64,000 nucleotides of DNA from NCBI GenBank assembly GCA_023264995.1, contig JAHFUR010000003.1, positions 62,001-126,000 of the forward strand, in the 5' to 3' direction. This document shows positions 18,401 to 27,594 of this stretch, piece by piece; positions within the stretch are counted from its first letter, which is position 1, and each line of letters starts with the position of its first letter. Under the pieces are notes generated by a model that worked only from the letters and a program-made list of their open reading frames with translations, searched no databases and had not been told where the DNA came from. Source of the stretch: Acidimicrobiia bacterium. Lineage in GTDB: Bacteria > Actinomycetota > Acidimicrobiia > Acidimicrobiales > AC-14. Made by a program: the position numbers and the translations under genes.

Positions 18401-18550
18401 CCCCCACAGCACCTCGGCGATCCTGTCCACGGATACGGGCTTGCCCCGGGCCACGGCCAACACCTTGAGCAGGGCTCGTCCTTTGCGGCTGCCGAGGTCG
18501 AGCTCGCGCACGCCCTCGATCTCGAACCCCCCGAGAAGGCGCACGCGCAT
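15428..18550 (-). CDS. SARP/BTAD transcriptional regulator with AAA ATPase and TPR-like tail
   Basis: A protein of about 1040 residues. Residues 1-95 form an OmpR-like winged helix (LLKVLAVARGKPVSVDRIAEVLWG), about 95-235 the bacterial transcriptional activator domain, about 255-560 an ATPase module with Walker A GEAGMGKTT (about 285-293) and the LVVEDLH Walker B-like strand, and the rest is a helical repeat region of TPR type. ATG 18550 is chosen; GTG 18568 is an alternative. Such proteins activate stress or secondary-metabolism genes after ligand and ATP binding. The target is unknown. Confidence 0.85.
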   Translation of the reverse strand: MRVRLLGGFEIEGVRELDLGSRKGRALLKVLAVARGKPVSVDRIAEVLWGETQPSHPAEQVGVLVSRLRGVLGAERIVRTDAGYVLVADWLDVDEVSDLAATASKALDEDRVGAARAAAGAALALARGPLLPDEDGEWIEAARVTIGAVVSRVERLAVDAAVAAGDHGAATALAEQALASDPYDEVVLRALIRSHLAAGRPASALATYARVRKRLADDLGVPPTADTEALYAEALAAADGDGAPGPQSRRQVPPGLVGRASELAELDAALAAVAGGGLGLVVVEGEAGMGKTTLVRSWTESIAQEAVVLHGRCDELGRDLPLQPVADALADHLRDIGTERATALVGDDASTLAPLLGPITGAPATVVADAQAARNRVFAALAAVVSRAGNGHPVVLVVEDLHVAGGGTLAWLAFARRRCQGALLVVTARPGGAKDLEATRRIMLGPLARDAVAELVGADRAGALYERSGGHPLLLAALANGGGEEMPATLPDAVASRVDALGKDVAATLRVAAVLGPECDLELLAQVARTPVGDVLAHLEAAARAGLLVEAGNGFVFRHQLFREALEAATGAARRALLHQVTARALAGRSSPDSLAVALHARAGGDRSLASASFVAAALAASARFDVDAAEAHLGAALDLVPTAEALIARARLRMSRVSYEAAAADAERAIALGGGAAALEVAGWVAYYRRRYDEACAYADEAAARAADEPVRVSALALAGRVRHGLGDLAGAVERLSAVTCGPPAVRGIADVWLAQARIHQGRPLDALEALARPMVDPDSLAHPWAPFHLRFNRILALGQLGRVSDALAVSDDLDGAVERTGSIGTRLSGPAANARAWILRWSGRAEEADEANWRAFEATGGVGGPSAEAMAEAYYVALLDLADGCLLRGDAAGAEALARRLAPLDAWGGTMAWHQRHRLGLLRARLALAGGDPAAAAALAGEVADDAARRGAGRYALLAGAIGGLADRSVPDERLSAVIAGLGRCAVLDGWPLAFALAAERRSDQWRLEAERWAATVVAGAGAGGEQARRLVDRVLGA

Positions 18551-18603
18551 CTGCCCATTCTCTGTCACATCACCGGGGGGGCCTTCAGACCCACTTGCCA
18601 GCA

Positions 18604-19371
18604 CTACCTGCTCCGCAACCAGTCGACCGCGACCGACCACCCGGGCGAGCGGGGCTCGATGAGGTCCATGTGGCCCACGTCGTGCCGCATCGCGAGGTCG
18701 ACGGTCTCACCAGCCACCCGCGCGGCCTCGACGTAACGCTCGCTCATGTCCGCTGGCACGTGGCGGTCGCGCACGCCGTGAACCAGGAGCTGGGGGACAC
18801 CCAACGGGAGCCGCTCGATCGGCGACGCCAGGCGGTACCGTTCCGCCACCTCCTCCGAACGACCACCGAGCAACCGGGCCACGGCCCCGCCACCGATGCC
18901 GCGCCGGTCAGCGTCGACCAGGTCGACCACGCCGGCGAGGGCAACCGCGGAGGTAACGGTCACCGCCGGCTCCGAGCCCGGCACCCCGGCGGGCAGGCCG
19001 GGACGGGCCGCCGCCCACAGTGCCAGCTGGCCACCGGCCGAATGGCCGACGGCTGTCACCCGGGTGAGGTCGAGACCGGGTACGGCCGCGAGGGCGTCAA
19101 TGCCGGCGGCGACATCGTCGAAGGTCGCCGGCCACCCGCCTCCCCCGCCGATCCCCCGGTAGTCGAGGTTCCACGCGGCCACCCCCTTCGTGACCAGATC
19201 AGCGGCCAGCTTCGACATGAGCCCGCGGCCGTACATGGCATGCCAGAACCCGCCATGGAGGAGCACCACCACCGGGTGAGGCCCGAGCCCGGCCGGCAAC
19301 GACAGCTCGCCGACCTGTGTGCGCCTCACCCCGTAGCGGCGGACCACACGACGACGACGGAGCCCCGGCAC
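18604..19371 (-). CDS. Alpha/beta hydrolase (esterase/formamidase-like)
   Basis: A 255-residue alpha/beta hydrolase. The oxyanion-hole motif HGGFW (about 39-43), nucleophile motif GHSAG, Asp near LVHGVRDRHVP and His in RHDVGHMDLI form a complete catalytic set. The HGGFW variant is seen in hormone-sensitive-lipase-like carboxylesterases and kynurenine formamidases. The substrate cannot be determined. It lies just upstream of the SARP-type regulator, which may share its promoter region. Confidence 0.78.
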   Translation of the reverse strand: MPGLRRRRVVRRYGVRRTQVGELSLPAGLGPHPVVVLLHGGFWHAMYGRGLMSKLAADLVTKGVAAWNLDYRGIGGGGGWPATFDDVAAGIDALAAVPGLDLTRVTAVGHSAGGQLALWAAARPGLPAGVPGSEPAVTVTSAVALAGVVDLVDADRRGIGGGAVARLLGGRSEEVAERYRLASPIERLPLGVPQLLVHGVRDRHVPADMSERYVEAARVAGETVDLAMRHDVGHMDLIEPRSPGWSVAVDWLRSR

Positions 19372-19521
19372 CCGACCGGCTTACCAGCATCGCCCCACCG
19401 AGGAGCACCGACTCCGTTCCCACCAGGTCGCCGGGAGTGCCTTCCGGGAGCAGCAGCCGGGACACACCGGTCGCCGGCGAAATCCTCGGCGGTGAGGCGC
19501 CGCCCCGGGCAGACTGGCGCC

Positions 19522-21390
19522 GTGGTTGGCGGCGAGGCGGACGCGGGCGGGGGCTCCGAGCCGGCCACCCTCGGCGAGCTTCTTGCCGTGGCCGTGACGA
19601 CCGACCCCCTGCTCACGTGGTCCGTCATCGCCCTGACCGTCGTCACCGCGCTGTTGCCGACCGCGTTCGTCCTGGCCACGGGGGCGGTGATCGGCGCCCT
19701 CCGACCGGCGGTCGCCGCCCACCGCTGGACGCCGCCCGGCGGCCACCTTCCGTGGGCCGTCACCGCGACCGCCGGCCTGTTCCTGCTCATGCAGGTGCTG
19801 TCGCCCTTTCGCGAGACCCTCGCCGACACCCTCATGGGGCGCATCGACGAAGCGACGGCCCGACGCCTCATGCGCCTCGTCAGCGCGCCCTGCCGGATCG
19901 GGCATCTGGAGGACCCGGTCATCGCCGACCGCCTGGCCCAGGCCCAGGGCGCCATCACCGGGTCGACACCGGGTGGCGCCGCCTACCAGCTCACGCTCGT
20001 CTGGAGCCGGCGTCTGGCCGGCGCGGCGTCACTTGTCGTGGTGGCGTCGTTCCACTGGTGGCTCACGCCCGTACTGCTTGCCACCCAGGTCCTCATGCTG
20101 CGCTGGCGGAACCGGAACTGGGACGTGCTGACCCGCGTCATCATGGGCCAGTCCGACGCGCTGCGGCGCTCCGCCTACCTTTGGAGGCTCGCCACCGGGC
20201 CCGAGGCGGCCAAGGAGAGCCGGGTCTTCGGGCTCGACGGGTGGCTGGTCGACGGTTACCGGGCGACCTTCCTGGAGAGCATGGCGCCCGTCTGGCTCCG
20301 CCGGCGTCGCGTCGGCCTGCTCGCCGTTGCCGTCGGCCTCATGGGCGCGGCCGTCACCTTTTGGGCCCTGGCGCTGATCGTGGGGGCGGGCATCCATGGC
20401 GCCATCGGCCTCGGCGCGGTCGTCGTTTACGTCCAGGCCACCGTCTCGGTGTCCGGGCTGGGCTCGTTCAACGAGAACAACACCTACGCCCGTGAGGGCC
20501 TGGCCGCCTTGGGAGTGCTCCGGGACCTGGAGCGTGACCTGCCCGATCCGGCCGCGGCCGGCCCGGTCGCCGACCGGCCCGGGCCATCGCTCGACCGCAT
20601 GCCCCGCTCGTCGATCCGGTTCGAGGGCTTGCGGTTCCGGTACCCGGGGCGGTCCGAGGACCTGTTCGAGGGCCTCGACCTGGACATCGAGGTAGGCCGG
20701 TCGATCGCCATCGTCGGCGAGAACGGCGCCGGCAAGACCACGCTGGTCAAGCTGCTCGCGGGCCTGTACCAGCCGACGGGTGGCCGCATCACGGTGGACG
20801 GCGTCGACCTCTGCGACCTCGACCAGGCCGCGTGGCAGCGGCGGGTGGCGGCGATCTTCCAGGACTTCGTCCGGTACAAGTTCACCGCCTACGACAACGT
20901 GGCCGTCGGCGCCCTCCACCTGGCGTCCGACCGGGCCGCCGTCGAGGACGCCGGGCGCCGCGCCGGGGCGGCGGCGCTGGTCGAGGGCTTGGCGCAGGGG
21001 TGGGAGACCCCGCTCAGCCGCCAGCTCACCGGCGGCGCCGACCTCTCGGGCGGCGAGTGGCAACGCCTGGCGCTGGCCCGGGCGCTGCTGGCCGTGGCTG
21101 GGGGCGCCACCGTGCTGGTGCTGGACGAGCCGACAGCGAGCCTCGACGTGCGGGCCGAGGCCGAGATCTACGACCGCTTCCTGGACCTGACCCGGGGCGT
21201 GACCACGGTCCTCATCTCCCACCGCTTCTCCACCGTCCGCCGGGCCGACCGCATCGTGGTGGTCGACGGTGGTCGGGTGGTCGAGGACGGCACCCACGAC
21301 AGCCTGGTCGCCGCCGGCGGCCACTACGCCCGTCTCTACGCCCTCCAGGCCAGCCGCTTCCTGGCCGACGAGGCGGTGGGCGATGGGTGA
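19522..21390 (+). CDS. ABC exporter half-transporter, first subunit
   Basis: A 622-residue protein with an N-terminal membrane domain (about 20-330) and a C-terminal nucleotide-binding domain (about 365-600). Walker A GENGAGKTT is at about 399-407, signature LSGGEWQ near 508, Walker B LVLDEPTASLD near 532, and the H-loop in SHRFSTVR. GTG 19522 gives the normal exporter N terminus. The next gene starts before this one stops (8-base overlap) and encodes a related half-transporter, so the pair probably forms a heterodimer. The transported compound is not evident. Confidence 0.85.
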   Translation: MVGGEADAGGGSEPATLGELLAVAVTTDPLLTWSVIALTVVTALLPTAFVLATGAVIGALRPAVAAHRWTPPGGHLPWAVTATAGLFLLMQVLSPFRETLADTLMGRIDEATARRLMRLVSAPCRIGHLEDPVIADRLAQAQGAITGSTPGGAAYQLTLVWSRRLAGAASLVVVASFHWWLTPVLLATQVLMLRWRNRNWDVLTRVIMGQSDALRRSAYLWRLATGPEAAKESRVFGLDGWLVDGYRATFLESMAPVWLRRRRVGLLAVAVGLMGAAVTFWALALIVGAGIHGAIGLGAVVVYVQATVSVSGLGSFNENNTYAREGLAALGVLRDLERDLPDPAAAGPVADRPGPSLDRMPRSSIRFEGLRFRYPGRSEDLFEGLDLDIEVGRSIAIVGENGAGKTTLVKLLAGLYQPTGGRITVDGVDLCDLDQAAWQRRVAAIFQDFVRYKFTAYDNVAVGALHLASDRAAVEDAGRRAGAAALVEGLAQGWETPLSRQLTGGADLSGGEWQRLALARALLAVAGGATVLVLDEPTASLDVRAEAEIYDRFLDLTRGVTTVLISHRFSTVRRADRIVVVDGGRVVEDGTHDSLVAAGGHYARLYALQASRFLADEAVGDG

Positions 21391-23176
21391 GCTCGCCCGC
21401 AACCTGGCGACCATGTTCGGGCTGTCGTGGGCGGCCGACCGGTGGCGGTCGCTCGCGGCCCTGCTCACGTGCGCCGTGCTGCCGGTGTCGATGTCCCTTC
21501 GGGCCGTCGGGATGGCCATGATCGCCGACGGCGTAGTTACCGGGCGCCAGAGTCGGGCAATGGCCGGCGTGGCCCTCATCGCCGCGCTGACGGGCCTCAG
21601 CCACGTCGTCGAGTGGGCCAACACCGCGACCCGGATGCGCCTGCGCGAGCACACCGTCCTCCACCTCGACCAGCGGGTCATGGAACTGGTGGCGGGGCTG
21701 CCCGGCCTCGAGCACCACGAACGAGCCGACTACCAGGACCGCATGGAGCTCCTGCGCCGCCAGCGTGGGTCGCTGGTCAACCCGTTCATGCCGATCGCCT
21801 GGACCCTGGCCAACCTGGTCCAGCTCGTAACCACCGTGGCCATCCTCGGGCGACTGCACCCGGCGCTGCTGGCCCTGCCCCTCGCGGGGATCCCCTCGGT
21901 GCTGGCGACGACCCGGACCGAGCGGCGATGGAAACGCCTGTGGACGCAGCAGGCCGAGGACCAACGCGTGCTCGCCCACCTCTTCGAACTGGGTACACAG
22001 CCAGGGGCGGCCAAGGAGGTCCGGCTCTTCGGGCTGGCGCCCGAGCTCGACCGCCGCCGGCTCCTCACATACCAGGGGCTCGAGCGCCGCCGGGTGGCCA
22101 CCAGCCTCTGGGCCGCCTGGGTCAGTGCCGGCGGTTGGGCCTGCTTCGCCCTCGGCTACGTCGCAGGGGTGACGCTCGTGGTCGACCGGGCCGTGCATGG
22201 CAGCCTGTCCGTGGGCGATATCGTGCTCGTGCTGACCCTCGGCGGACAGGTCAACGCCCAGGTGGCCAACCTGGTGCAGAACACGGTGTGGTTCAACCGC
22301 ACCACCGAGGCAATCACCCACTACCGCTGGTTGGTGGCCCACGCCACCACTTCGCACGCCGAGCTGGCCACCCACCGACCGGGGCCGGCCCCCTCGCGGA
22401 TCGACAACGGCATCACCTTCAGCGGGGTCGGGTTCACCTACCCCGGCACCGGTTCGGCCGTGCTCGCCGACGTCGACCTCGTGCTGCCGGCGGGAGCGAT
22501 CGTCGCCGTGGTCGGCGAGAACGGGGCCGGCAAGACGACGTTGGTCAAGCTGCTCCTGCGCTTCTACGACCCGACCGAGGGCGCGGTCGACGTCGATGGG
22601 GTCGACCTACGCGCCATCGACGTCGGCGCCTGGAGGGCACGCACGTCGGCGGGCTTCCAGGACTTCGCCCGGCTCCAGTTCACGGCCCGACGATCGGTCG
22701 GCGTCGGCGCCCTGGCCCACCTCGACGAGGAGACGATCGTGCTGCGGGCGATGGCCCGCGGCGGTGGCGGCGACCTGGTGGCGAGCCTTCCCGAGGGGCT
22801 CGCCACCCAGCTCGGCCGGGAGTTCGGCACTGGCGTCGACCTGTCCACCGGGCAGTGGCAGAAGGTGGCGCTGGGCCGGGCCATGATGCGCGACGATCCG
22901 CTCCTGCTGGTCCTCGACGAGCCCACCGCCAGCCTCGATGCCACCACCGAGCACGCCCTCTTCGAAGGTTTTGCCAGCCAGGCCCAGCGGGCCGCGGCCG
23001 GGGCCGGCGCCGTCACCGTGCTGGTGAGCCACCGCTTCTCCACCGTCCGGATGGCCGACCTGATCTTGGTGGTCGCCGAAGGCACGGTGACGGAGTCGGG
23101 GACCCACGAGGAGCTCGTCCGGCTCGGCGGGCGCTACGCCGAGCTCTACCAGCTGCAGGCACGCGGCTACGCGTAG
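21383..23176 (+). CDS. ABC exporter half-transporter, second subunit
   Basis: A 597-residue exporter half-molecule. The membrane domain spans about residues 20-315; the nucleotide-binding domain has Walker A GENGAGKTT at about 378-386, the signature variant LSTGQWQ, Walker B LVLDEPTASLD and switch SHRFSTVR. The signature Gly-to-Thr change relative to LSGGQ makes one composite ATP site different from the other, as is common in heterodimeric exporters. ATG 21383 lies within the end of the upstream partner gene. Confidence 0.85.
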   Translation: MGELARNLATMFGLSWAADRWRSLAALLTCAVLPVSMSLRAVGMAMIADGVVTGRQSRAMAGVALIAALTGLSHVVEWANTATRMRLREHTVLHLDQRVMELVAGLPGLEHHERADYQDRMELLRRQRGSLVNPFMPIAWTLANLVQLVTTVAILGRLHPALLALPLAGIPSVLATTRTERRWKRLWTQQAEDQRVLAHLFELGTQPGAAKEVRLFGLAPELDRRRLLTYQGLERRRVATSLWAAWVSAGGWACFALGYVAGVTLVVDRAVHGSLSVGDIVLVLTLGGQVNAQVANLVQNTVWFNRTTEAITHYRWLVAHATTSHAELATHRPGPAPSRIDNGITFSGVGFTYPGTGSAVLADVDLVLPAGAIVAVVGENGAGKTTLVKLLLRFYDPTEGAVDVDGVDLRAIDVGAWRARTSAGFQDFARLQFTARRSVGVGALAHLDEETIVLRAMARGGGGDLVASLPEGLATQLGREFGTGVDLSTGQWQKVALGRAMMRDDPLLLVLDEPTASLDATTEHALFEGFASQAQRAAAGAGAVTVLVSHRFSTVRMADLILVVAEGTVTESGTHEELVRLGGRYAELYQLQARGYA

Positions 23177-23263
23177 GTCGGGGAGGTGCGCTGACGCCCG
23201 GGACGAACCGGGGAGACAACTTCTTGAGGAAGACAATGCTGCTGAAGCCGACGGGATCCATCG

Positions 23264-23335
23264 CCCATCGACTTCACCGACCTCCTGGCCGAGCACGGCA
23301 TGGTGCAATCGCTGTCCCGGCCCCGCCAGTGCTGG
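23264..23335 (+). pseudogene. Remnant of an IS3-type transposase (OrfB fragment)
   Basis: Reading the plus strand from 23264 gives PIDFTDLLAEHGMVQSLSRP then RQCW. This matches the conserved stretch of IS3-family transposases that precedes DNAVAESF, but that Asp-Asn motif and everything after it are missing. No terminal repeats were found. It is a decayed fragment in the gap between two convergent operons. Confidence 0.55.
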
Positions 23336-23450
23336 CTGCCCAGTTCGATTTCCGCGGGGCCGTCCCGTTACGGAGGTCCCGGAGCGGACCAGATTCTCGT
23401 CGTGCCTCAAGTCGCGCGGTCATGTTCGGACACCTGCCCGCGCCTGCGGC

Positions 23451-24605
23451 CTACTGGACAGGCTTCTCGACAAGCCCCCGCTCGATCAGTTCCACTTTGC
23501 GGTCCCGACTGAGGAGCAGTGTGTTCAGCGGGGCGGCGACAGCGATCACCGTGACCACGACCAGGACGGGGTTACGCAGGCCAATGGCAAGCCGCCGGGC
23601 CAGGGGTACCTTCGGCGCTACGGCTGCTGCCGCCTCAGGCGAGCGCCGGGCCTCGATGCGCTTGACGAGCCGCTCGATCGCCGGGACGAGTGCGCACGTG
23701 ACAAGGAGAGACGACAAGATCGCGACCTTGATGCCGAACTCCGTGGTCTGCGGGAGGATCAGCGCGGCGCACACGACCGCGGTGAGGGAGGCGTAGATCA
23801 GGCGGCCCAGCTTGGACTTCGGCGCCGTCTGGGGGTCGGTGATCATGAAGAAGGTGAAGATCAGCAGCTCGGGCGAGAGGGCGATGGTCAGCCAGTAGAA
23901 GCTGCCGCCCACGGGGCCCCTGTGCCAGCCGGCCCAGTAAGTGCGCCCGAACAGGGCGAACAGGCCGATGAGTGGCAGAAAGGTAGCCAGGAACATGGTG
24001 GCGAGCTGGATCATCTTCACCTGGCGCAGCACCCAGAATGCACCCCCGAAGATCACCGCGAAGGCCACCAGGATGGGGACGCCCAGGGGGGCCCACCAGA
24101 GGTGCTCGGAGAACACGTGACTGGGCCCGAACAGGAGCAGGGCCCACGCCAGCCCGATGTTCGAGGGGTTGAAGATGTGGCGGTTGTTGTGGCGGATGAA
24201 GTATTTCGGGAGCAACGAGATCACCGCTACGAAGGCGAAGATGGGCAGGCCCCGTCCGCTCCACCGGTCGGCGTGCTGCTGGCCGGCGACCCGGAAGATG
24301 AACGCCACACTGATCCCGGTCTGGAGCGCACTGGCCGGCCATACGAGCACGTGCTCGCGCCTGTAGGTCACCCCAACTTCGATCGCCGCGCACAGGAGCA
24401 CGGTCACCGCGATCTGAGGGATGGATACCTGGAAGCTGAGAACGGTCAGCCCCAGGAGGGTGATCGTCCAGATCGTCGCGGACAGTTTGAGGCGGGGGTC
24501 GGTCCTCTTCGGCAGGACGACGGGGATGTGGCGACCGCGGACGACGATCTCCGGCCTGGGCTTCGGCCCAGCGGCCGGCGCGGCGAGCGGAGGAGCGGTC
24601 GTCAT
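23451..24605 (-). CDS. NqrB/RnfD-like membrane electron-transfer protein
   Basis: A 384-residue membrane protein with about ten predicted spans. The segments NRHIFNPSNIGLAWALLLFG and FFMITDPQTAPKSKLGRLIY match the conserved regions of the NqrB/RnfD family, whose members carry flavin and form part of ion-pumping redox complexes. No other Nqr or Rnf subunit is in the window. ATG 24605 overlaps the stop of the DM13 gene, so the two are coupled. A small two-protein membrane redox unit is the likely meaning (inference). Confidence 0.75.
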   Translation of the reverse strand: MTTAPPLAAPAAGPKPRPEIVVRGRHIPVVLPKRTDPRLKLSATIWTITLLGLTVLSFQVSIPQIAVTVLLCAAIEVGVTYRREHVLVWPASALQTGISVAFIFRVAGQQHADRWSGRGLPIFAFVAVISLLPKYFIRHNNRHIFNPSNIGLAWALLLFGPSHVFSEHLWWAPLGVPILVAFAVIFGGAFWVLRQVKMIQLATMFLATFLPLIGLFALFGRTYWAGWHRGPVGGSFYWLTIALSPELLIFTFFMITDPQTAPKSKLGRLIYASLTAVVCAALILPQTTEFGIKVAILSSLLVTCALVPAIERLVKRIEARRSPEAAAAVAPKVPLARRLAIGLRNPVLVVVTVIAVAAPLNTLLLSRDRKVELIERGLVEKPVQ

Positions 24606-25528
24606 CGGACAGGCCTGAGCGACGCGGCTGCGTAGGCGCTCTTGGCCGGGCCGCGCCAGACGACGACCGACTTGTACAGGGTCGGGTCGCCGCCTGCGGG
24701 GATCGTGAAGTTGAGCGAGCCGGCAGTCACGTCCATCACCACGATGAACTCTGACTTCGCGCTGAGGTAGTCCCGGGAGCTCCGTGGCGCCTCAAGCGTG
24801 CTGAAGCGCAGTTGGAGGTCGGCATTGGGGCTGACGAAGAAGTCATCGAGACGAAGGGAGTAGCGGCCGTTCGCCTGCTCGTAGACCGTCACCCGGCCCG
24901 TCGCGCTCTTGTCGATGTTGTAGAACGAGCCTGAGGCAATGGCCTTCGATCCCGCGGCGGTCATCGCTGGCAGCAGCGGCTCGACAAGGGGCGTGTCAAG
25001 CTGCTGGGCGACGGTGAGCTTCCAGGGCCCGTCCGCCGTGACCTGGAGGCTGATCGAACCGGAGCGGCTGCCGTACCCCGTGACCTCGCCGGAGCACAGG
25101 CTGTCAACGACAGGGCGGGCCTGGGACGACGAGTGCACGACGATCGGCCCGGACTGGCAGGTCCCCTTTACGCGCCATTGGACAGCGCCTTCAGCGATCG
25201 TGAACGCCGGCACCGTCATCGTGCCAACGCCCTGCAGGGTCTTCACCTCCTGCCACCACGGGTAGGATCGAAGCGATGTCCGTGCGGCGGCGACCCCGCT
25301 GGCTGGGGCGTCGCCGGCAACCCGCCCCAGGGCCGGCGGCGTGGCCGCGGGTGTCGCCGGCTCGAAGAAGTGGTCGCGCACGCCGGCGACGTTTGTGCCG
25401 ACGACGGCGGTGAAGGTGACCGCGAGGACGGCGAGCCAGCCGAGCACGCGCCGAACGGGTCGCGTGCCGGTCGAGGCGCTACCGCCTGAGGCCGCCTTCG
25501 CTACGAGCGCCTCCACGGGTGCGGTCAC
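24602..25528 (-). CDS. Membrane-anchored DM13-domain protein
   Basis: A 308-residue protein with one N-terminal membrane span (about 29-50), a Ser/Ala/Pro-rich linker, a middle domain of unknown type and a C-terminal DM13 domain (about 200-303): GSFYNIDKSATGRVTVYEQ, LRLDDFFVSPNADLQLRFS and a final SVVVWRGPAKSAYAAASL. DM13 is proposed to bind cofactors and take part in electron transfer; here the conserved Cys near the end is replaced by Arg (WRG). It would face outward next to the NqrB/RnfD-like protein encoded directly downstream. Confidence 0.72.
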   Translation of the reverse strand: MTAPVEALVAKAASGGSASTGTRPVRRVLGWLAVLAVTFTAVVGTNVAGVRDHFFEPATPAATPPALGRVAGDAPASGVAAARTSLRSYPWWQEVKTLQGVGTMTVPAFTIAEGAVQWRVKGTCQSGPIVVHSSSQARPVVDSLCSGEVTGYGSRSGSISLQVTADGPWKLTVAQQLDTPLVEPLLPAMTAAGSKAIASGSFYNIDKSATGRVTVYEQANGRYSLRLDDFFVSPNADLQLRFSTLEAPRSSRDYLSAKSEFIVVMDVTAGSLNFTIPAGGDPTLYKSVVVWRGPAKSAYAAASLRPVR

Positions 25529-25689
25529 GCTGGCCGGCCCAGCCGTCCGACACTGTCCATCACCCCCAACGGTACCGTCCCATCGTTAGTCGGGCGTATC
25601 GGGATCGCTTGCGCCCAATTACAGGACGCTTACGCAGGATGTGCGATGGTCCAGTCGCGTCTGGACCGCGCACAGGAGGCAAGCGCGCT

Positions 25690-27348
25690 GTGGGGGAACC
25701 GAGCTCAGCACGGGAACAACGACGCAAAGCCCTCGGCGTGACCTACGAACACCCGCTGGCCTTCTGGGTCGGTGTCGCCGCCGTGACTGTCGGAACGCTC
25801 ATGCAGCTGCCCATGTACTTCGAGGCCAAGGACATGGGCTATCGCCTGGTCGGCATGGCCTTCGACGCGACCATGACCGTGGGGATGACCCTCATCTTCA
25901 TCGGGGTCGGACTGACTGCGTACGGCCTCTTTCCGCGGTTCGCCGCCGTGTCCACCGGGGCCGTCTCCCGCATCAAGGTGCAGGCGCTCGACGACGCCAG
26001 GATCACCCGGACCCACATCGGCCTGATCCTCGTCATGGCCGCGGCGATCACGATCGACGTGATGAAACCGACGACGCTGGCTTTCGTGGCACCCGGTGCC
26101 GCCGCCGAGTACGGGCTTCGCTCGGCGCTGCACCCCCGCGCCTCGGGACTGCCCATCGCCCTCTACCCCTTGGCGGGCATCTCCGGGACGGTGGTCGGGT
26201 CCTTCCTTTGGGGCTGGCTCGGTGATCGGATCGGCCGGCGAGCGTCGATCCTGGTCGCCGCCGTCACGTTCATCGCCACGTCGACATGCGGCGCGATGCC
26301 GAGCTACCCGATCAACCTCGTCATGTGCTTCGCCATGGGGCTGGGCGTCGGCGGGATGCTGCCGATCATCTTCTCGCTGGTATCCGAGACCATCCCAGCT
26401 CGTCACAGGGGGTGGGTCATCGTCCTCATCGGCGGAGACGTCGCCGGCGCCTACATCATCATGAGCTGGCTGGCATCGACGATCGGCGCGCCCGATCGCT
26501 ACGGGTGGCGGATCCTCTGGCTGGTGGGCATCCCCATAAGCGTCATTCTCGTGCTCCTCAACCGGTGGATCCCGGAGTCACCGCGGTTCCTGCTGCAGCA
26601 CGGCCGCGACGGGGAGGCCCGGGCCATCATGAGGCGCTACGGCGCCGAGATCGTCGAGGACGACGAGGCAGAAGACGTCGCCACGCCCGAGCATGGCCAC
26701 TACCTGCAGCTGTTCCGATCCCCCTTCACTGGCCTCACCGCGGTCCTCGTGATGCTCGCTGTGGGCATCGGGATGGTGCAATACGGGTTCCAGCAGTGGA
26801 TCCCCTCGAACCTGCAGAAGCTGGGCTACACCGAAGTCAACGCCAGCAAGATCCTGCGGGACTCCGCCCTGATCGGGTTCCCGTTGAACTTCCCGATCGC
26901 CTTCCTCTATGGCTTCTGGAGCAGCCGGAAGACCATCATCCTCATGGCAAGCCTCACCTCGGCGGCGTTGATCGGCTTCGCCGTCGCCGGGTCGAACGTG
27001 GCCGACAACCACACTCTCCTCTACGTCCTGCTCGTCGTGCCCATCTGGGGCATCAGCTCGCTGATCGCCGTCACCGCGGCCTACGCCTCTGAGATTTACC
27101 CCACGCACATCCGCGCCCGAGGCACAGGCTTGGCTGCTGCGGGGACCAAGCTCGGCGGCGTCCTGGTCCTTGCTGCTGTCGCTGCGGCGGTGGCCGCACC
27201 GTCCATCTCGGTCACGGCCCTGCTTGGGGCCGCGCCCATCCTCGTCGCCATCCTCCTACTCGTCGTCTTCGGCGTAGAGACCCGTAAGAAGGGGCTGGAG
27301 GCCATCACGGCCGAGGAACTAGCCCGGCGAACGGTGCCGGTCGGCTGA
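25690..27348 (+). CDS. MFS transporter with two extra N-terminal membrane spans
   Basis: A 552-residue major-facilitator protein. Two spans precede the usual twelve (residues about 20-75). The signature loop GDRIGRRASIL follows the second core span, and RWIPESPRFLLQHGRDGEA is the sugar/organic-acid transporter signature between the two halves. GTG 25690 is preceded by AGGAGG. It belongs to the broad metabolite:H+ symporter group; the substrate is unknown. Divergent from the DM13 gene across 161 bases that must hold both promoters. Confidence 0.85.
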   Translation: MGEPSSAREQRRKALGVTYEHPLAFWVGVAAVTVGTLMQLPMYFEAKDMGYRLVGMAFDATMTVGMTLIFIGVGLTAYGLFPRFAAVSTGAVSRIKVQALDDARITRTHIGLILVMAAAITIDVMKPTTLAFVAPGAAAEYGLRSALHPRASGLPIALYPLAGISGTVVGSFLWGWLGDRIGRRASILVAAVTFIATSTCGAMPSYPINLVMCFAMGLGVGGMLPIIFSLVSETIPARHRGWVIVLIGGDVAGAYIIMSWLASTIGAPDRYGWRILWLVGIPISVILVLLNRWIPESPRFLLQHGRDGEARAIMRRYGAEIVEDDEAEDVATPEHGHYLQLFRSPFTGLTAVLVMLAVGIGMVQYGFQQWIPSNLQKLGYTEVNASKILRDSALIGFPLNFPIAFLYGFWSSRKTIILMASLTSAALIGFAVAGSNVADNHTLLYVLLVVPIWGISSLIAVTAAYASEIYPTHIRARGTGLAAAGTKLGGVLVLAAVAAAVAAPSISVTALLGAAPILVAILLLVVFGVETRKKGLEAITAEELARRTVPVG

Positions 27349-27594
27349 GCTGCGGAACCACGCCGGGCCCGCCGCTCGATGACACCTCCCGGTGGTGGAA
27401 GCAACGGGCGCTGCGCAATGAGAAGCCCCGCGAAACGCGCAGCTCGAGCTCGGCTGGGTAGGGGTCGATGAGCTGGTCGCGGCGAACGTGTCCGTCTACG
27501 GGGAGAATCTGTGGCCGTCGACAGTGGGGCACGAAACCGACTTTGGAATGTCGGTCGGAGGCTGGGGGCAGGCTCCGACCTGGGCTTTCGCGAG
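27349..27594. other. Intergenic stretch, nothing recognised
   Basis: Between the MFS gene stop and the tRNA fragment I see no convincing gene, promoter or terminator. Confidence 0.4.

Noticed and set aside
23336-23450. Continuation of the IS3-type transposase
   Set aside because: The sequence after RQCW does not continue the transposase in any frame and no terminal inverted repeat is visible.
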